A stretch of 64,000 nt of DNA from Amycolatopsis sp. CA-128772 (GTDB lineage: Bacteria; Actinomycetota; Actinomycetes; Mycobacteriales; Pseudonocardiaceae), in assembly GCF_002904295.1 (NCBI RefSeq), contig NZ_PPHG01000069.1:1-64000 (forward strand), read 5' to 3'. The translations under genes were made by a program, and so were the position numbers. Position 1 is the stretch's first letter, and each line of letters starts with the position of its first letter. The notes beneath the pieces were generated by a model. It made no database searches, was not told the DNA's origin, and worked only from the letters and a program-made list of their open reading frames with translations. Shown here piece by piece: positions 52,779 to 61,946 of this stretch.

Positions 52779-53570
52779 GTGAAGGTCGTTCTCTTCTGCG
52801 GTGGCTACGGGATGCGGATGCGCAACGGCGCGGCCGACGACGTCCCGAAGCCGATGGCGATGGTCGGTCCGAGACCGCTCATCTGGCACGTGATGCGCTA
52901 CTACGCGCATTTCGGCCACACCGAATTCATCCTGTGCCTCGGCTACGGCGCGGCGCACATCAAGAACTTCTTCCTGAACTACCAGGAAACCATCTCCAAC
53001 GACTTCGTCCTCCGCAACGGCCAGGCGGAGCTGCTCTCCACCGACATCGCGGACTGGACGATCACCTTCGTGCAGACCGGCATCGAGTCGCCGATCGGCG
53101 AGCGGCTGCGCCGGGTGCGCCCGTACCTCGACGGCGACGAAATGTTCCTCGCGAACTACGCCGACGTCCTTTCCGACGTCCCGCTGCCCGACATGATCGA
53201 GCGGTTCTCGAACTCCGACTCGGGCGCGTCGATGATGGTCGTCCCGCCGCAGTCGTCGTTCCACTGCGTGGAAATGGACGCGGGCGGCAAGGTGGGCTCG
53301 ATCACCGCGGTGAGCGAAATGCCGCTGTGGGAGAACGGCGGCTACTTCGTGCTGCGGCAGGAAGTGTTCGACCACATCCCGGAGAACGGCGACCTGGTCG
53401 CCGACGGCTGCGGTGAGCTCGCCAAGCGCGGCCGGCTGCTGGCCTACCCGTACCGCGGGTTCTGGAAGCCGACCGACACGGTCAAGGAGCGGGCGGCGCT
53501 GGACTACGCCTACAGCCACGGCGAACGGCCCTGGGCGCTCTGGGAGCGCACGGCCGCGAGCATCGCGTGA
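52779..53570 (+). CDS. rfbF: Glucose-1-phosphate cytidylyltransferase-like protein
   Basis: A 263-residue sugar nucleotidyltransferase. The N-terminal pyrophosphorylase loop is [12 protein letters not shown], then [33 protein letters not shown], region about 24-56, and [34 protein letters not shown]. It matches CDP-glucose synthase (RfbF) in length and order, so it likely makes CDP-glucose. The usual CDP-glucose 4,6-dehydratase is not next to it. GTG 52779 one base after the methyltransferase stop. Confidence 0.88.
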   Translation: MKVVLFCGGYGMRMRNGAADDVPKPMAMVGPRPLIWHVMRYYAHFGHTEFILCLGYGAAHIKNFFLNYQETISNDFVLRNGQAELLSTDIADWTITFVQTGIESPIGERLRRVRPYLDGDEMFLANYADVLSDVPLPDMIERFSNSDSGASMMVVPPQSSFHCVEMDAGGKVGSITAVSEMPLWENGGYFVLRQEVFDHIPENGDLVADGCGELAKRGRLLAYPYRGFWKPTDTVKERAALDYAYSHGERPWALWERTAASIA

Positions 53571-54214
53571 TCGGGCTCCGGCCGGACCGGCTCACCGGTG
53601 TCGTCGCCCTCGGCGCGCACTGCGACGACATCGCGATCGGCGCCGGCGGCACGCTGCTGACGCTGTGCGAGTCCCGGCCGGGGCTGCGGGTCGACGCGCT
53701 GGTCCTGTCCGGCGGCGGCACGCCCCGCGAGGACGAGGAGCGGGCGGCGCTGGCGGCGTTCTGCCCGGGCGCGCAGCTCGACGTCACGGTGCTGAAGCTG
53801 CCGGACGGGCGCTTCCCGGCGCACTGGGAAGAGGCCAAGAACGCCCTGGAGGAGCTGCGGCGGCGGGCCGACCCGGACGTCATCCTGGCGCCGCGCACCG
53901 ACGACGCCCACCAGGACCACCGCGGCCTGGCCAAGCTGGTCCCGACGGCGTTCCGCGACCACCTCGCGCTGGGCTACGAGATCGTCAAGTGGGACGGCGA
54001 CCTCGGCCGCCCGTCGGCGTACCAGCCGCTGTCCGACGAGACCGCGGAGCGGAAGGTCCGGCTGCTGCAGGAGCACTACGCGTCGCAGCGGCACCGGCCC
54101 TGGTACGACCGCGAGGCGTTCCTCGGGCTGGCCCGGGTCCGCGGGATCGAAGCGGCCGCGAAGTACGCCGAAGCGTTTTTCGTCAAGAAACTCACTCTAG
54201 ATCTGAAGGGCTGA
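53567..54214 (+). CDS. PIG-L/LmbE family deacetylase
   Basis: A 215-residue deacetylase. The zinc motif is [13 protein letters not shown] (AHxDD type, about 16-28) with the second site [12 protein letters not shown] (His and Asp-His). It should remove an acetyl from an N-acetyl sugar or similar. GTG 53567 overlaps the previous stop by four bases. Its presence suggests an amino-sugar step in the same pathway. Confidence 0.9.
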   Translation: MIGLRPDRLTGVVALGAHCDDIAIGAGGTLLTLCESRPGLRVDALVLSGGGTPREDEERAALAAFCPGAQLDVTVLKLPDGRFPAHWEEAKNALEELRRRADPDVILAPRTDDAHQDHRGLAKLVPTAFRDHLALGYEIVKWDGDLGRPSAYQPLSDETAERKVRLLQEHYASQRHRPWYDREAFLGLARVRGIEAAAKYAEAFFVKKLTLDLKG

Positions 54215-54219
54215 ATCCG

Positions 54220-55239
54220 ATGCGGGTGTTGCTGACGGGGCACAAGGGCTACCTGGGGACGGTGATGGCCCCGGTGCTCGCCGCCGCCGGCCACGAAGTC
54301 GTCGGCCTGGACTCCGGGCTGTTCGAGAACTGCCTGCTCGGGCCCGCCCCCGCCGACCCGGCCGGGCACGTCGTCGACCTGCGGGACGTCACCGCGTCCC
54401 ATGTCCAGGGCTTCGACGCGGTGATCCACCTGGCCGCGCTGTCGAACGACCCGCTGGGCTCGCTCGCGCCGGAGCTGACCTACGACATCAACCACCACGC
54501 GTCGGTGAAGCTCGCGAAGCTGGCGAAGGACGCCGGCGTGCAGCGGTACCTCTACGCGTCGACCTGCTCGGTGTACGGCGCGGGCGGCGACAACCTCGTC
54601 GACGAGGACGCCCCGCTGCGGCCGGTGACGCCATACGCAGAGTCGAAGGTGCGCGTCGAGGCCGACGTCCACGAGCTGGCCGACGACGACTTCACGCCGG
54701 TGTACATGCGCAACGCGACGGCGTTCGGCTACTCGCCGCGGCTGCGCGGCGACATCGTGCTGAACAACCTGACCGCGCACGCCCACCTGTCCGGCGAGGT
54801 GCTGGTCCTCTCCGACGGCACGCCGTGGCGGCCGCTGGTGCACGCCCAAGACATCGCGCGCGCGTTCACGGCGGCCCTGACGGCGCCGAAGGAGGCCGTG
54901 CACAACAAGGCGTTCAACATCGGCACCGAGGACAACAACGTCACCGTCGCCGAGATCGCCCAGGAGGTCGTCGAGGCCGTGCCGGGCTCGACGCTGAACA
55001 TCACCGGCGAGGCCGGCGCCGACCCGCGCTCCTACCGGGTCGACTTCTCGCGCTTCCGGTCGGCGATCCCCGGCTTCGCCTGCGAGTGGTCGGTCAAGGA
55101 CGGCGCCGTCGAGCTCATCGAGGCCTACCGCAAGTTCGGCCTCACCCGGGAGTCGTTCCAGCAGCTGTTCACCCGGCTCGCCTGGCTGAAGAGCGAGGGC
55201 GAAGCCGGCCGCGTCGACGACACCATGCGGCGGCGCTAG
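54220..55239 (+). CDS. NAD-dependent epimerase/dehydratase (extended SDR)
   Basis: A 339-residue extended SDR. The NAD motif is [10 protein letters not shown] (about 4-13), then LAALSNDPL, and the active site SerThr in YASTCSVYG with YAESK (Tyr-x-x-x-Lys). The C-terminal half binds the sugar nucleotide ([17 protein letters not shown]). It could be a 4,6-dehydratase, epimerase or 4-reductase on the CDP-sugar. ATG 54220 five bases after the PIG-L gene stop. The exact reaction cannot be read. Confidence 0.88.
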   Translation: MRVLLTGHKGYLGTVMAPVLAAAGHEVVGLDSGLFENCLLGPAPADPAGHVVDLRDVTASHVQGFDAVIHLAALSNDPLGSLAPELTYDINHHASVKLAKLAKDAGVQRYLYASTCSVYGAGGDNLVDEDAPLRPVTPYAESKVRVEADVHELADDDFTPVYMRNATAFGYSPRLRGDIVLNNLTAHAHLSGEVLVLSDGTPWRPLVHAQDIARAFTAALTAPKEAVHNKAFNIGTEDNNVTVAEIAQEVVEAVPGSTLNITGEAGADPRSYRVDFSRFRSAIPGFACEWSVKDGAVELIEAYRKFGLTRESFQQLFTRLAWLKSEGEAGRVDDTMRRR

Positions 55240-56519
55240 TGGCGGCCCCGCAGCTGCGGACCGGGGCGGAACTGCACGCCCTGGTCGAGCGGCTGTACCC
55301 GATCTGCCGCAGCATCACCGGCGACGGCGTGCGGCAGACCCTGGACATCATCGGCGAGCACATCTCGCTGGAGCGGCACGAAGTCCCGACCGGCACGGCG
55401 GTGCTGGACTGGACGATCCCGCAGGAGTGGAACATCCGGGACGCGTACGTCGCTTCTTCGGACGGCACGCGCGTGATCGACTTCCAGGAGTCGAACCTGC
55501 ACGTCGTCGGGTACAGCGTCCCGGTGTCGCGACGGATGCCGCTGAGCGAGCTGCGGGAGCACCTGCACACGCTGCCGGACCAGCCGTCGTGGGTGCCCTA
55601 CCGGACCAGCTACTACGCCCCGGCCTGGGGTTTCTGCCTCGCGCAGGAGAAGCTCGACGCGCTGCCCGACGGCGACTACGACGTCGTCATCGACTCGACA
55701 CTGGCCGACGGTTCGCTCACCTACGCCGAGCACGTCGTCCCGGGGCGCGTCACCGACGAGGTCATCGTGTCCTGCCACGTGTGCCACCCCTCGCTGGCGA
55801 ACGACAACCTCGCCGGCATCGCGGTGGCCGTCTCGCTGGCGCAGCAGCTGGCCCTGACCCAGCCGCACTACACGTACCGCTTCCTGTTCATGCCGGGGAC
55901 GATCGGCTCGATCACGTGGCTGGCTCGCAACGCTTCCCGGATCGAGAAGGTGCGGCACGGGCTGGTGCTGGCGTGCGCGGGCGACCCGGGCTCGCTGACG
56001 TACAAGAAGTCCCGCCGCGACGACGCCGAGATCGACCGCGTGATGCAGCACGTGCTGCGCTCGCGCGAACACCGCGTCGTCGACTTCTCGCCGTACGGCT
56101 ACGACGAGCGCCAGTTCTGCTCACCGGGCTTCAACCTCGGCGTCGGCTCCCTCACGCGCACGCCGTACGCGGGTTACCCCGAGTACCACACCTCGGCCGA
56201 CAACCCGGGTTTCGTGTCGCCCGCGGCCATGGAGGACACGCTGGGTGCGTTGAAGGACGCGTTCGGCGTCCTGGACCGCAACCGCCGGTACGTCAACCTC
56301 AGCCCGTACGGCGAGCCGCAGCTCGGCAAGCGCGGGCTGTACGACTCGCTCGGCGGCCGCAGCGACGCCAAGCAGGCCCAGATGGCGATGCTGTGGGTGC
56401 TCAACCTCTCCGACGGTTCGCACTCGCTCTTGGACATCGCGGAGCGCGCCGGCCTGCCCTTCGACATCGTCGACGTCGCGGCCCGGGCGCTCCACGACGC
56501 CGGTCTGGTCAAGGAGTGA
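55239..56519 (+). CDS. DUF4910/DUF2172 M28-like protein with a C-terminal winged helix
   Basis: A 426-residue protein starting at GTG 55239 (overlap TAGTG). The N-terminal part has LYPICRSITGDGVRQTL and VPTGTAVLDWTIPQEWNI of DUF2172. The peptidase-fold core has SCHVCHPSLANDNLAGIAV, in which His, Cys/His and Asp mimic M28 zinc ligands; the usual catalytic Glu is replaced in FMPGTIGSI. The last 70 residues are a winged helix (LLDIAERAGLPFDIVDVAARAL). The family recurs beside CDP-sugar, PIG-L and methyltransferase genes; function is undetermined, possibly an amidohydrolase or esterase acting on the sugar. Confidence 0.85.
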   Translation: MAAPQLRTGAELHALVERLYPICRSITGDGVRQTLDIIGEHISLERHEVPTGTAVLDWTIPQEWNIRDAYVASSDGTRVIDFQESNLHVVGYSVPVSRRMPLSELREHLHTLPDQPSWVPYRTSYYAPAWGFCLAQEKLDALPDGDYDVVIDSTLADGSLTYAEHVVPGRVTDEVIVSCHVCHPSLANDNLAGIAVAVSLAQQLALTQPHYTYRFLFMPGTIGSITWLARNASRIEKVRHGLVLACAGDPGSLTYKKSRRDDAEIDRVMQHVLRSREHRVVDFSPYGYDERQFCSPGFNLGVGSLTRTPYAGYPEYHTSADNPGFVSPAAMEDTLGALKDAFGVLDRNRRYVNLSPYGEPQLGKRGLYDSLGGRSDAKQAQMAMLWVLNLSDGSHSLLDIAERAGLPFDIVDVAARALHDAGLVKE

Positions 56520-56524
56520 ACGAC

Positions 56525-57850
56525 GTGGCCAACCATCGCCGGGCACCGCGCTCGATCTTCTCCTCGGGCGCGGTCCGCGCGATGGCCGGACGGTTGAGCT
56601 GGGGCCTCGGCGACCAGGCGGTGTCCAGCCTGACCAACTTCGCCGTCGGCCTGTACGTGGCCCGCTCGCTCGGCACGTTCGCCTTCGGCATCTTCAGCCT
56701 CGCCTGGGTCACCTACGGCGTGGTGCTCAACGTCTCCCGCGGCCTCGCCACCGACCCGCTGATGGTGCGGTTCAGCGCCGTCCCGGAGGGCCGGTGGCGT
56801 TCGGGCGTGGCCAGCGCGTCGGGCACCGCGATCGCCGTGGGCTGCGTGACCGGCGTGATCAGCCTGGTCGCCGGGCTGGCCGCGGGCGGCCCGCTCGGCA
56901 ACGCGTTCATCGCGCTCGCCATCGTGCTGCCCGGCCTGCTGCTGCAGGACGCCTGGCGGTTCGCGTTCTTCGCCCGCGGCCAGGGCAAGAAGGCGTTCCT
57001 CAACGACCTCGTGTGCGGCATCGCGCTGCTCCCGGCCCTGTTCATCGCCGGCCGGGTTGGCACGGTCGTCGCGTTCGTGCTCGCCTGGGGCATCGCGGCC
57101 GCGCTCGCCGCGGTCTACGGCTGGTTCCAGACCGGCATCCTCCCGCACCCGCGCGAGCTGGCCGGCTGGCTGCGTTCCCAGCGCGACCTGAGCGTCCGCT
57201 ACCTCGTCGAGAACGTCAGCAACAGCGGCGCGTCCCAGCTGCGCGCGTACGGCCTCGGCGCCATCGCCGGCATCACCGCCGTCGGCGCGGTCCGCGGCGC
57301 CGAACAGCTCCTCGGCCCCTTCCTCGCCCTGCTGATGGGGTTGTCTCTGGTCACGGTGGCCGAGGGCGCGCGAGTGCTCCAGCGGGCACCGCACCGCCTG
57401 AAGCACTTCTGCATGATCCTCGGCGGCGGCCAGGCGGCCGCCGCCCTGTGCTGGGGCCTCGGCCTGCTCCTCCTGGTGCCCGACCACGCCGGCCGCTGGG
57501 TGATGGGCTCGGTGTGGGACTCCTCGTCCCCGCTGATCCTCCCGGTCACCCTGGCCGTGGTCGGCGCCAGCTTCGCCACGGGCGCGGCCGCCGGCCTGCG
57601 CGCGCTCGGCGCGGCCAAGCGGAGCCTGCGCTCCCAGCTGGTCGCGTCCCTGTTCTACGTCACCTTCGGCATCGCCGGCGCGTTCGCCGGCGGCGCCGCG
57701 GGATCCGCGTGGGGTGTCGCAACGGCCACCCTCAGCGGCTCCGTCGTCTGGTGGTTCCAGCTGCGGACCGGGTTGCGCGAGTACGTGCCACCGGGCGCCG
57801 ACGAGCCCACCGTGGTGTTCGAGCCGATCAAAGAGCCGATCAAGGAATGA
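56525..57850 (+). CDS. Polysaccharide flippase (MATE/Wzx-like)
   Basis: A 441-residue polytopic protein with about 12-14 membrane helices (SSLTNFAVGLYVARSLGTFAFGIFSL at the start, region 33-60). This is the plan of MVF/Wzx flippases that move lipid-linked sugars to the outside. I choose GTG 56525 because AAGGAG is eight bases upstream; GTG 56516 overlaps the previous stop. It ends with a charged DUF4910-to-GT2 bridging tail EPIKEPIKE. It exports the product of the locus. ATG of the GT2 follows by seven bases. Confidence 0.85.
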   Translation: MANHRRAPRSIFSSGAVRAMAGRLSWGLGDQAVSSLTNFAVGLYVARSLGTFAFGIFSLAWVTYGVVLNVSRGLATDPLMVRFSAVPEGRWRSGVASASGTAIAVGCVTGVISLVAGLAAGGPLGNAFIALAIVLPGLLLQDAWRFAFFARGQGKKAFLNDLVCGIALLPALFIAGRVGTVVAFVLAWGIAAALAAVYGWFQTGILPHPRELAGWLRSQRDLSVRYLVENVSNSGASQLRAYGLGAIAGITAVGAVRGAEQLLGPFLALLMGLSLVTVAEGARVLQRAPHRLKHFCMILGGGQAAAALCWGLGLLLLVPDHAGRWVMGSVWDSSSPLILPVTLAVVGASFATGAAAGLRALGAAKRSLRSQLVASLFYVTFGIAGAFAGGAAGSAWGVATATLSGSVVWWFQLRTGLREYVPPGADEPTVVFEPIKEPIKE

Positions 57851-57857
57851 GGACTCC

Positions 57858-58802
57858 ATGACCACCGTCCCGCGGCTGAGCCTCGGCCTCCCGGTGTACA
57901 ACGGCGAGGAGTACCTCGCCGAGTCGCTGGACGCCCTGCTCGGCCAGACCTTCGAGGACTTCGAGCTGATCATCTCGGACAACGCCTCCACGGACGGCAC
58001 CGACGAGATCTGCCGTCGCTACGCCGAGAAGGACTCGCGGATCCGCTACGTCCGCCAGCCGAAGAACATCGGCGCGACGCCGAACCACAACTTCGTGTTC
58101 GACGTGTCCCGCACCGAGCTCTTCAAGTGGGTGTCCCACGACGACCTGTACGCCCGCGACCTCCTCAAGCGCTGCATCGAGGCCCTCGACGAGCGCCCGG
58201 ACATCATCCTCGCCCACTGCGACCAGGCGATCATCGACGGCGACGGCCGCATCGTCCAGCCGCTCGAGTACACCTTGGACACCGGCTCCCGGCACGCGCC
58301 GGACCGGTTCCGCAGCGTCCTGTTCGAGCCGGGCGGCGACGACTTCTACGGCGTCATCCGCGCCGACGTCCTCCGCCGCGTCAAGCCGCTCGACAGCTAC
58401 CACCACGCCGACCGCACGTACTCGGCGGAGATGGCCCTCCACGGCCCGTTCTACCAGGTGCCCGAGCTGCTCTACTTCCGCCGCGACCACCCCGGCCGCG
58501 CGGAACGGGCCAACCCGACCATCCGGAGCCGGTGCGCGAATCTGGACCCGCGGCGCGCGAACCGGCTCCGGAATCCCACCGTCCGCCTGCTCGGCGAGTA
58601 CGTCTACGGGTTCGCGGACCTGATCCGGCGCGCACCGATCTCGGCCGCCGACAAGCGCGAGTGCTTCGGCCACCTCGGCGCCTGGCTCACCAACCGCGCC
58701 CGCTCCGGCCACGGCGAGCGCGTCGAGGACCGCGCGCCGACCGCCTCCGACGTCGCCACGGTGAACGAGATCGTGGCCGGCCGGGAAGGCAGGTTGGCGT
58801 GA
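57858..58802 (+). CDS. Family 2 glycosyltransferase
   Basis: A 314-residue GT-A enzyme. It has RLSLGLPVYNGEEYLAESLDALLGQTFEDFELIISDNASTDGT, region 6-48, the DxD-like WVSHDDLY (about 91-98) and a C-terminal helix. It transfers a sugar from an NDP-donor to the growing repeat unit. ATG 57858 with GAGGACT. Four-base overlap with the next gene. Confidence 0.92.
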   Translation: MTTVPRLSLGLPVYNGEEYLAESLDALLGQTFEDFELIISDNASTDGTDEICRRYAEKDSRIRYVRQPKNIGATPNHNFVFDVSRTELFKWVSHDDLYARDLLKRCIEALDERPDIILAHCDQAIIDGDGRIVQPLEYTLDTGSRHAPDRFRSVLFEPGGDDFYGVIRADVLRRVKPLDSYHHADRTYSAEMALHGPFYQVPELLYFRRDHPGRAERANPTIRSRCANLDPRRANRLRNPTVRLLGEYVYGFADLIRRAPISAADKRECFGHLGAWLTNRARSGHGERVEDRAPTASDVATVNEIVAGREGRLA

Positions 58803-59983
58803 AGCGTGCGCCACGCGTCGGCGTGTTCGGGCTGCTCGGCTCGGGGAACCTCGGCAACGACGGTTCCCTCGAAGCCGTGCTCGGCTACCTGCGCGCCGAG
58901 TACCCTGACGCGGTGCTGGGCGCCCTGGTCGGCGGCCCGGAGCTCGTCCGCGAGCGGTACGGCCTCGACACGACGCCGCTGCACTGGAACCAGTCCGAGT
59001 ACGAGACGGCGTCCGGCCTGCGCTCGGTCGCCCTCAAGGGCTTCGGCAAGCTGGTCGACATCGCGCGCACCGCGGCCTGGGTCCGCAAGCAGGACGTCGT
59101 CATCGTGCCCGGCATGGGTGTCCTCGAAGCGACGCTTCCGCTGCGTCCATGGGGTTTCCCGTATTCGCTCTTCCTCCTCTCCGCCACCGGGCGCCTCTTC
59201 GGCACCAAGGTGGCGCTCGTCTGCGTCGGCGCGAACCACATCAGCGCCCGGGCCACCCGGACCCTGGTCCGCTGGTCCGGCCGGCTCGCCGCCTACCGCT
59301 CCTATCGCGACGACATCTCCCGCGACGCCATGCGCGCCATGGGCGTCGACACGAGCGCCGACCAGGTCTACCCCGACCTTGCGTTCTCCCTCCCCACTCC
59401 GGCGGCCGACGGCAAGCCGGGCACCGTCGGCGTCGGCGTGATGGCCTACTACGGCGGCAACGACGACCGGGCCGGAGCCGACCGCATCTACCGCCACTAC
59501 GTGGACACGATGAACCGTTTCGTCGCGTGGCTCGTTGACCAGGACAGACCCGTCCGGCTGTTCATCGGCGACCAGATCGACCGGCAGGTCGTCGACGAGA
59601 TCATCGAGCAGACCGATTCCCCGCTGGTGACGGCGGCTTCGGCGGAGACCCTGGACGAGCTGATGCACGAGATGGCCGCGGTGGACAGCGTGGTGGCCAC
59701 GCGCTACCACAACGTGCTCTGCGCCCTGAAGGTCGCGAAACCGACCGTGGCGATCGGCTACGCACCGAAGAACGACGTCCTCATGGCGGAGATGGGCCTC
59801 GACGGCTTCACCCAGCGCGCGAAGACCGTCAGCTTCGACCGGCTCGTCGAACAGTTCACCGAACTCGAGAACCGTTCGCCAGAACTTCGCCAAACGCTCC
59901 TGGAACGGAACCAGATGAACGCGCAACGCCTCAAGGACCAGTTCGCCGCCCTTTCGGCGGCCCTCTTCGGGGGTGGGCGATGA
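58799..59983 (+). CDS. Polysaccharide pyruvyl transferase family protein
   Basis: A 394-residue protein of the CsaB-like pyruvyl transferase family. It has GLLGSGNLGNDGSLEAVLGYLRAEYP (region 11-36), VIVPGMGVLE, FLLSATGRLFGTKVALVCVGANH, and the late VVATRYHNVLCALKVAKPTVAIGYAPKN, region 299-326, with the family's R-x-H motif. It would transfer a ketal pyruvate from PEP to a sugar, adding charge that S-layer homology proteins can bind. GTG 58799 overlaps the GT2 stop. Confidence 0.9.
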   Translation: MKRAPRVGVFGLLGSGNLGNDGSLEAVLGYLRAEYPDAVLGALVGGPELVRERYGLDTTPLHWNQSEYETASGLRSVALKGFGKLVDIARTAAWVRKQDVVIVPGMGVLEATLPLRPWGFPYSLFLLSATGRLFGTKVALVCVGANHISARATRTLVRWSGRLAAYRSYRDDISRDAMRAMGVDTSADQVYPDLAFSLPTPAADGKPGTVGVGVMAYYGGNDDRAGADRIYRHYVDTMNRFVAWLVDQDRPVRLFIGDQIDRQVVDEIIEQTDSPLVTAASAETLDELMHEMAAVDSVVATRYHNVLCALKVAKPTVAIGYAPKNDVLMAEMGLDGFTQRAKTVSFDRLVEQFTELENRSPELRQTLLERNQMNAQRLKDQFAALSAALFGGGR

Positions 59984-60528
59984 AGGCGATTCCGGTGCCC
60001 GAGATCGACGGCGCGTACCTGTTCGAACCCACTCCGCACGCGGACCAGCGCGGGTTCTTCAGCCGGACGTTCGACCGCGACGTCATCGCGTCGGCAGGCA
60101 TCGACCCGGACGGCTTCGTCCAGGACAGCGTTTCCCGGTCCCGCAAAGGGGTCGTCCGTGGGATGCACCTGCGCGGCGGGGCCGGCGAAGCGAAGCTGGT
60201 GCGGTGTTCGCACGGCGCGGTCTTCGACGTCGTGGTGGATCTCCGACCGGATTCGCCGACGTTCCGAAATATCAAAACCTTCGAACTGTCGGGTGATACC
60301 CAGGTATCCGTGTACATCCCGGCGGGGTGTGCGCACGGATTCCAGTCACTCACTGATCCCTCTGACGTTTCGTACCGTATCGATCGGGCGCACGACCCTG
60401 CCGAAGACATTACGATTTCGTACAAAGACCCTGAATTGGACATTTCTTGGCCACTCTCGGTCACAATGGTCAGTGACCGGGACGAACGGGCACCGTCTCT
60501 GGAAGAGGCGTTGAAACCAACGAGGTGA
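59980..60528 (+). CDS. RmlC-like sugar-nucleotide 3,5-epimerase
   Basis: A 182-residue cupin. HADQRGFFSRTFD, DSVSRSRKGVVRGMHLR (catalytic His) and IPAGCAHGFQSLTDPSDVSYRIDRAHDPAEDITISYKDPEL, region 114-155, show the RmlC fold with its Tyr and Asp. It likely epimerises C3 and/or C5 of a dTDP- or CDP-4-keto-6-deoxy sugar. The ATG overlaps the previous stop by four bases. It is the second rml-like gene of the window. Confidence 0.9.
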   Translation: MKAIPVPEIDGAYLFEPTPHADQRGFFSRTFDRDVIASAGIDPDGFVQDSVSRSRKGVVRGMHLRGGAGEAKLVRCSHGAVFDVVVDLRPDSPTFRNIKTFELSGDTQVSVYIPAGCAHGFQSLTDPSDVSYRIDRAHDPAEDITISYKDPELDISWPLSVTMVSDRDERAPSLEEALKPTR

Positions 60529-60536
60529 GCCACGAC

Positions 60537-61853
60537 ATGGGAACGAACCTGCCCCGCTCCAGGCGGGCGGACGAGCGGCTGAACCGGGTCATCCCCGGCG
60601 GAGCGCACACCTACGCCAAGGGCTCGGACCAGTACCCGGAAGGGATGGCCCCGGTCATCTCCCACGGCCGCGGCGGCCACGTCTGGGACGTGGACGGCAA
60701 CGAATACGTCGAGTACGGCGCGGGTCTGAGAGCCGTCAGCCTCGGCCACGCCCACCCGAGAGTCGTCGAAGCGGTGCGCGGCGAGCTGGAGAAGGGCAGC
60801 AACTTCATCCGCCCGTCGATCATCGAGGCCGACGCCGCCGAGCGGTTCCTGGAGAACGTGCCGACGGCCGAGATGGTGAAGTTCACCAAGAACGGCTCCG
60901 ACGCCACGACCGCCGCGGTCCGGCTGGCCCGCGCCGCCACCGGCCGCAAGCTCGTCGCCAAGTGCGCCGACCACGCCTTCTTCTCCACCGACGACTGGTT
61001 CATCGGTACCACGCCGATGAACGCCGGCATCCCGGACGAGACGACGGAAGCGGTCGTGTCCTTCCCGTACGGCGACCTGCAGGCCGCGGAGGAGCTGCTG
61101 CAGCGCCACGACGGCGAGATCGCGTGCATGATCCTGGAAGCGGCCGCGGCGGTGGAACCGCCGCCGGGGTACCTGCAGGGCCTGCGCGAGCTCGCCACCC
61201 GGCACGGCGTCGTCCTGATCTTCGACGAGATGATCACCGGCTTCCGGTGGTCCGCCCAGGGCGCCCAGGGCCTCTACGGCGTCACGCCCGACCTCTCGAC
61301 GTTTGGCAAGGCGCTCGGCAACGGCTTCGCGGTCTCGGCGCTGGCCGGCAAGCGAGAGCTGATGGAGCTGGGCGGCCTGCGCACCGACCGTGAGCGGGTG
61401 TTCCTGCTCTCGACCACGCACGGCGCCGAGACCCACTCCCTGGCCGCCGCGATGGCGGTGATGGACGTCTACCGCGACGAGGACGTGATCGGCCGCATGC
61501 ACGCCCTCGGCGACCGGCTCGCCGCCGGCGTCCGCGAGGTGGCGGCCGGGATGGGCGTCGAGAACCACGTGGTGGTCCGCGGCCGGGCCAGCAACCTGGT
61601 CTTCGGCACGCTCGACGAGGAGCTCAAGCCGTCGCAGCCGTACCGGACGCTGTTCCTGCGGGAGCTGATCGGCGGCGGCGTGCTCGGACCGTCCTTCGTG
61701 GTCAGCGCCGCGCTCACCGAGGCGGACATCGACAAGACCATCGACGTCGTCGCGCAGGCCTGCACGGTCTACCGGAAGGCTCTCGACGCCAACGACCCGG
61801 CGCCGTGGATGGGCGGGCGCCCGGTGCAGCCCGTGTTCCGCAAACACGCCTGA
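60537..61853 (+). CDS. Class III aminotransferase (GSA-aminomutase-like)
   Basis: A 438-residue PLP enzyme. VIPGGAHTYAKGSDQYPEG at the start, KFTKNGSDATTAAVRLARAATGRK (region 115-138), LIFDEMITGFRWS and the Schiff-base Lys in STFGKALGNGFAV define the HemL-like class. In glycan loci such proteins aminate keto sugars or make the amine donor of a side chain rather than heme precursors. ATG 60537 with GAGGTGA eight bases upstream; GTG 60525 overlaps the previous stop and is less likely. Co-directional with the rest. Confidence 0.88.
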   Translation: MGTNLPRSRRADERLNRVIPGGAHTYAKGSDQYPEGMAPVISHGRGGHVWDVDGNEYVEYGAGLRAVSLGHAHPRVVEAVRGELEKGSNFIRPSIIEADAAERFLENVPTAEMVKFTKNGSDATTAAVRLARAATGRKLVAKCADHAFFSTDDWFIGTTPMNAGIPDETTEAVVSFPYGDLQAAEELLQRHDGEIACMILEAAAAVEPPPGYLQGLRELATRHGVVLIFDEMITGFRWSAQGAQGLYGVTPDLSTFGKALGNGFAVSALAGKRELMELGGLRTDRERVFLLSTTHGAETHSLAAAMAVMDVYRDEDVIGRMHALGDRLAAGVREVAAGMGVENHVVVRGRASNLVFGTLDEELKPSQPYRTLFLRELIGGGVLGPSFVVSAALTEADIDKTIDVVAQACTVYRKALDANDPAPWMGGRPVQPVFRKHA

Positions 61854-61946
61854 TTCCCGCACGGGCGGGTCGGATTCACCCGTTGGGTCCGATGAGGACA
61901 CTTGAGGGTGACTGTTTTCCGGCCCGTTCGTGCGTAACTTCCTGCC

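Noticed and set aside
60537-61853. hemL of heme biosynthesis
   Set aside because: The fold is HemL-like but the gene is locked in a glycan locus and its start PGGAHTYAKGSDQ differs from canonical HemL; a sugar or side-chain aminotransferase fits better.
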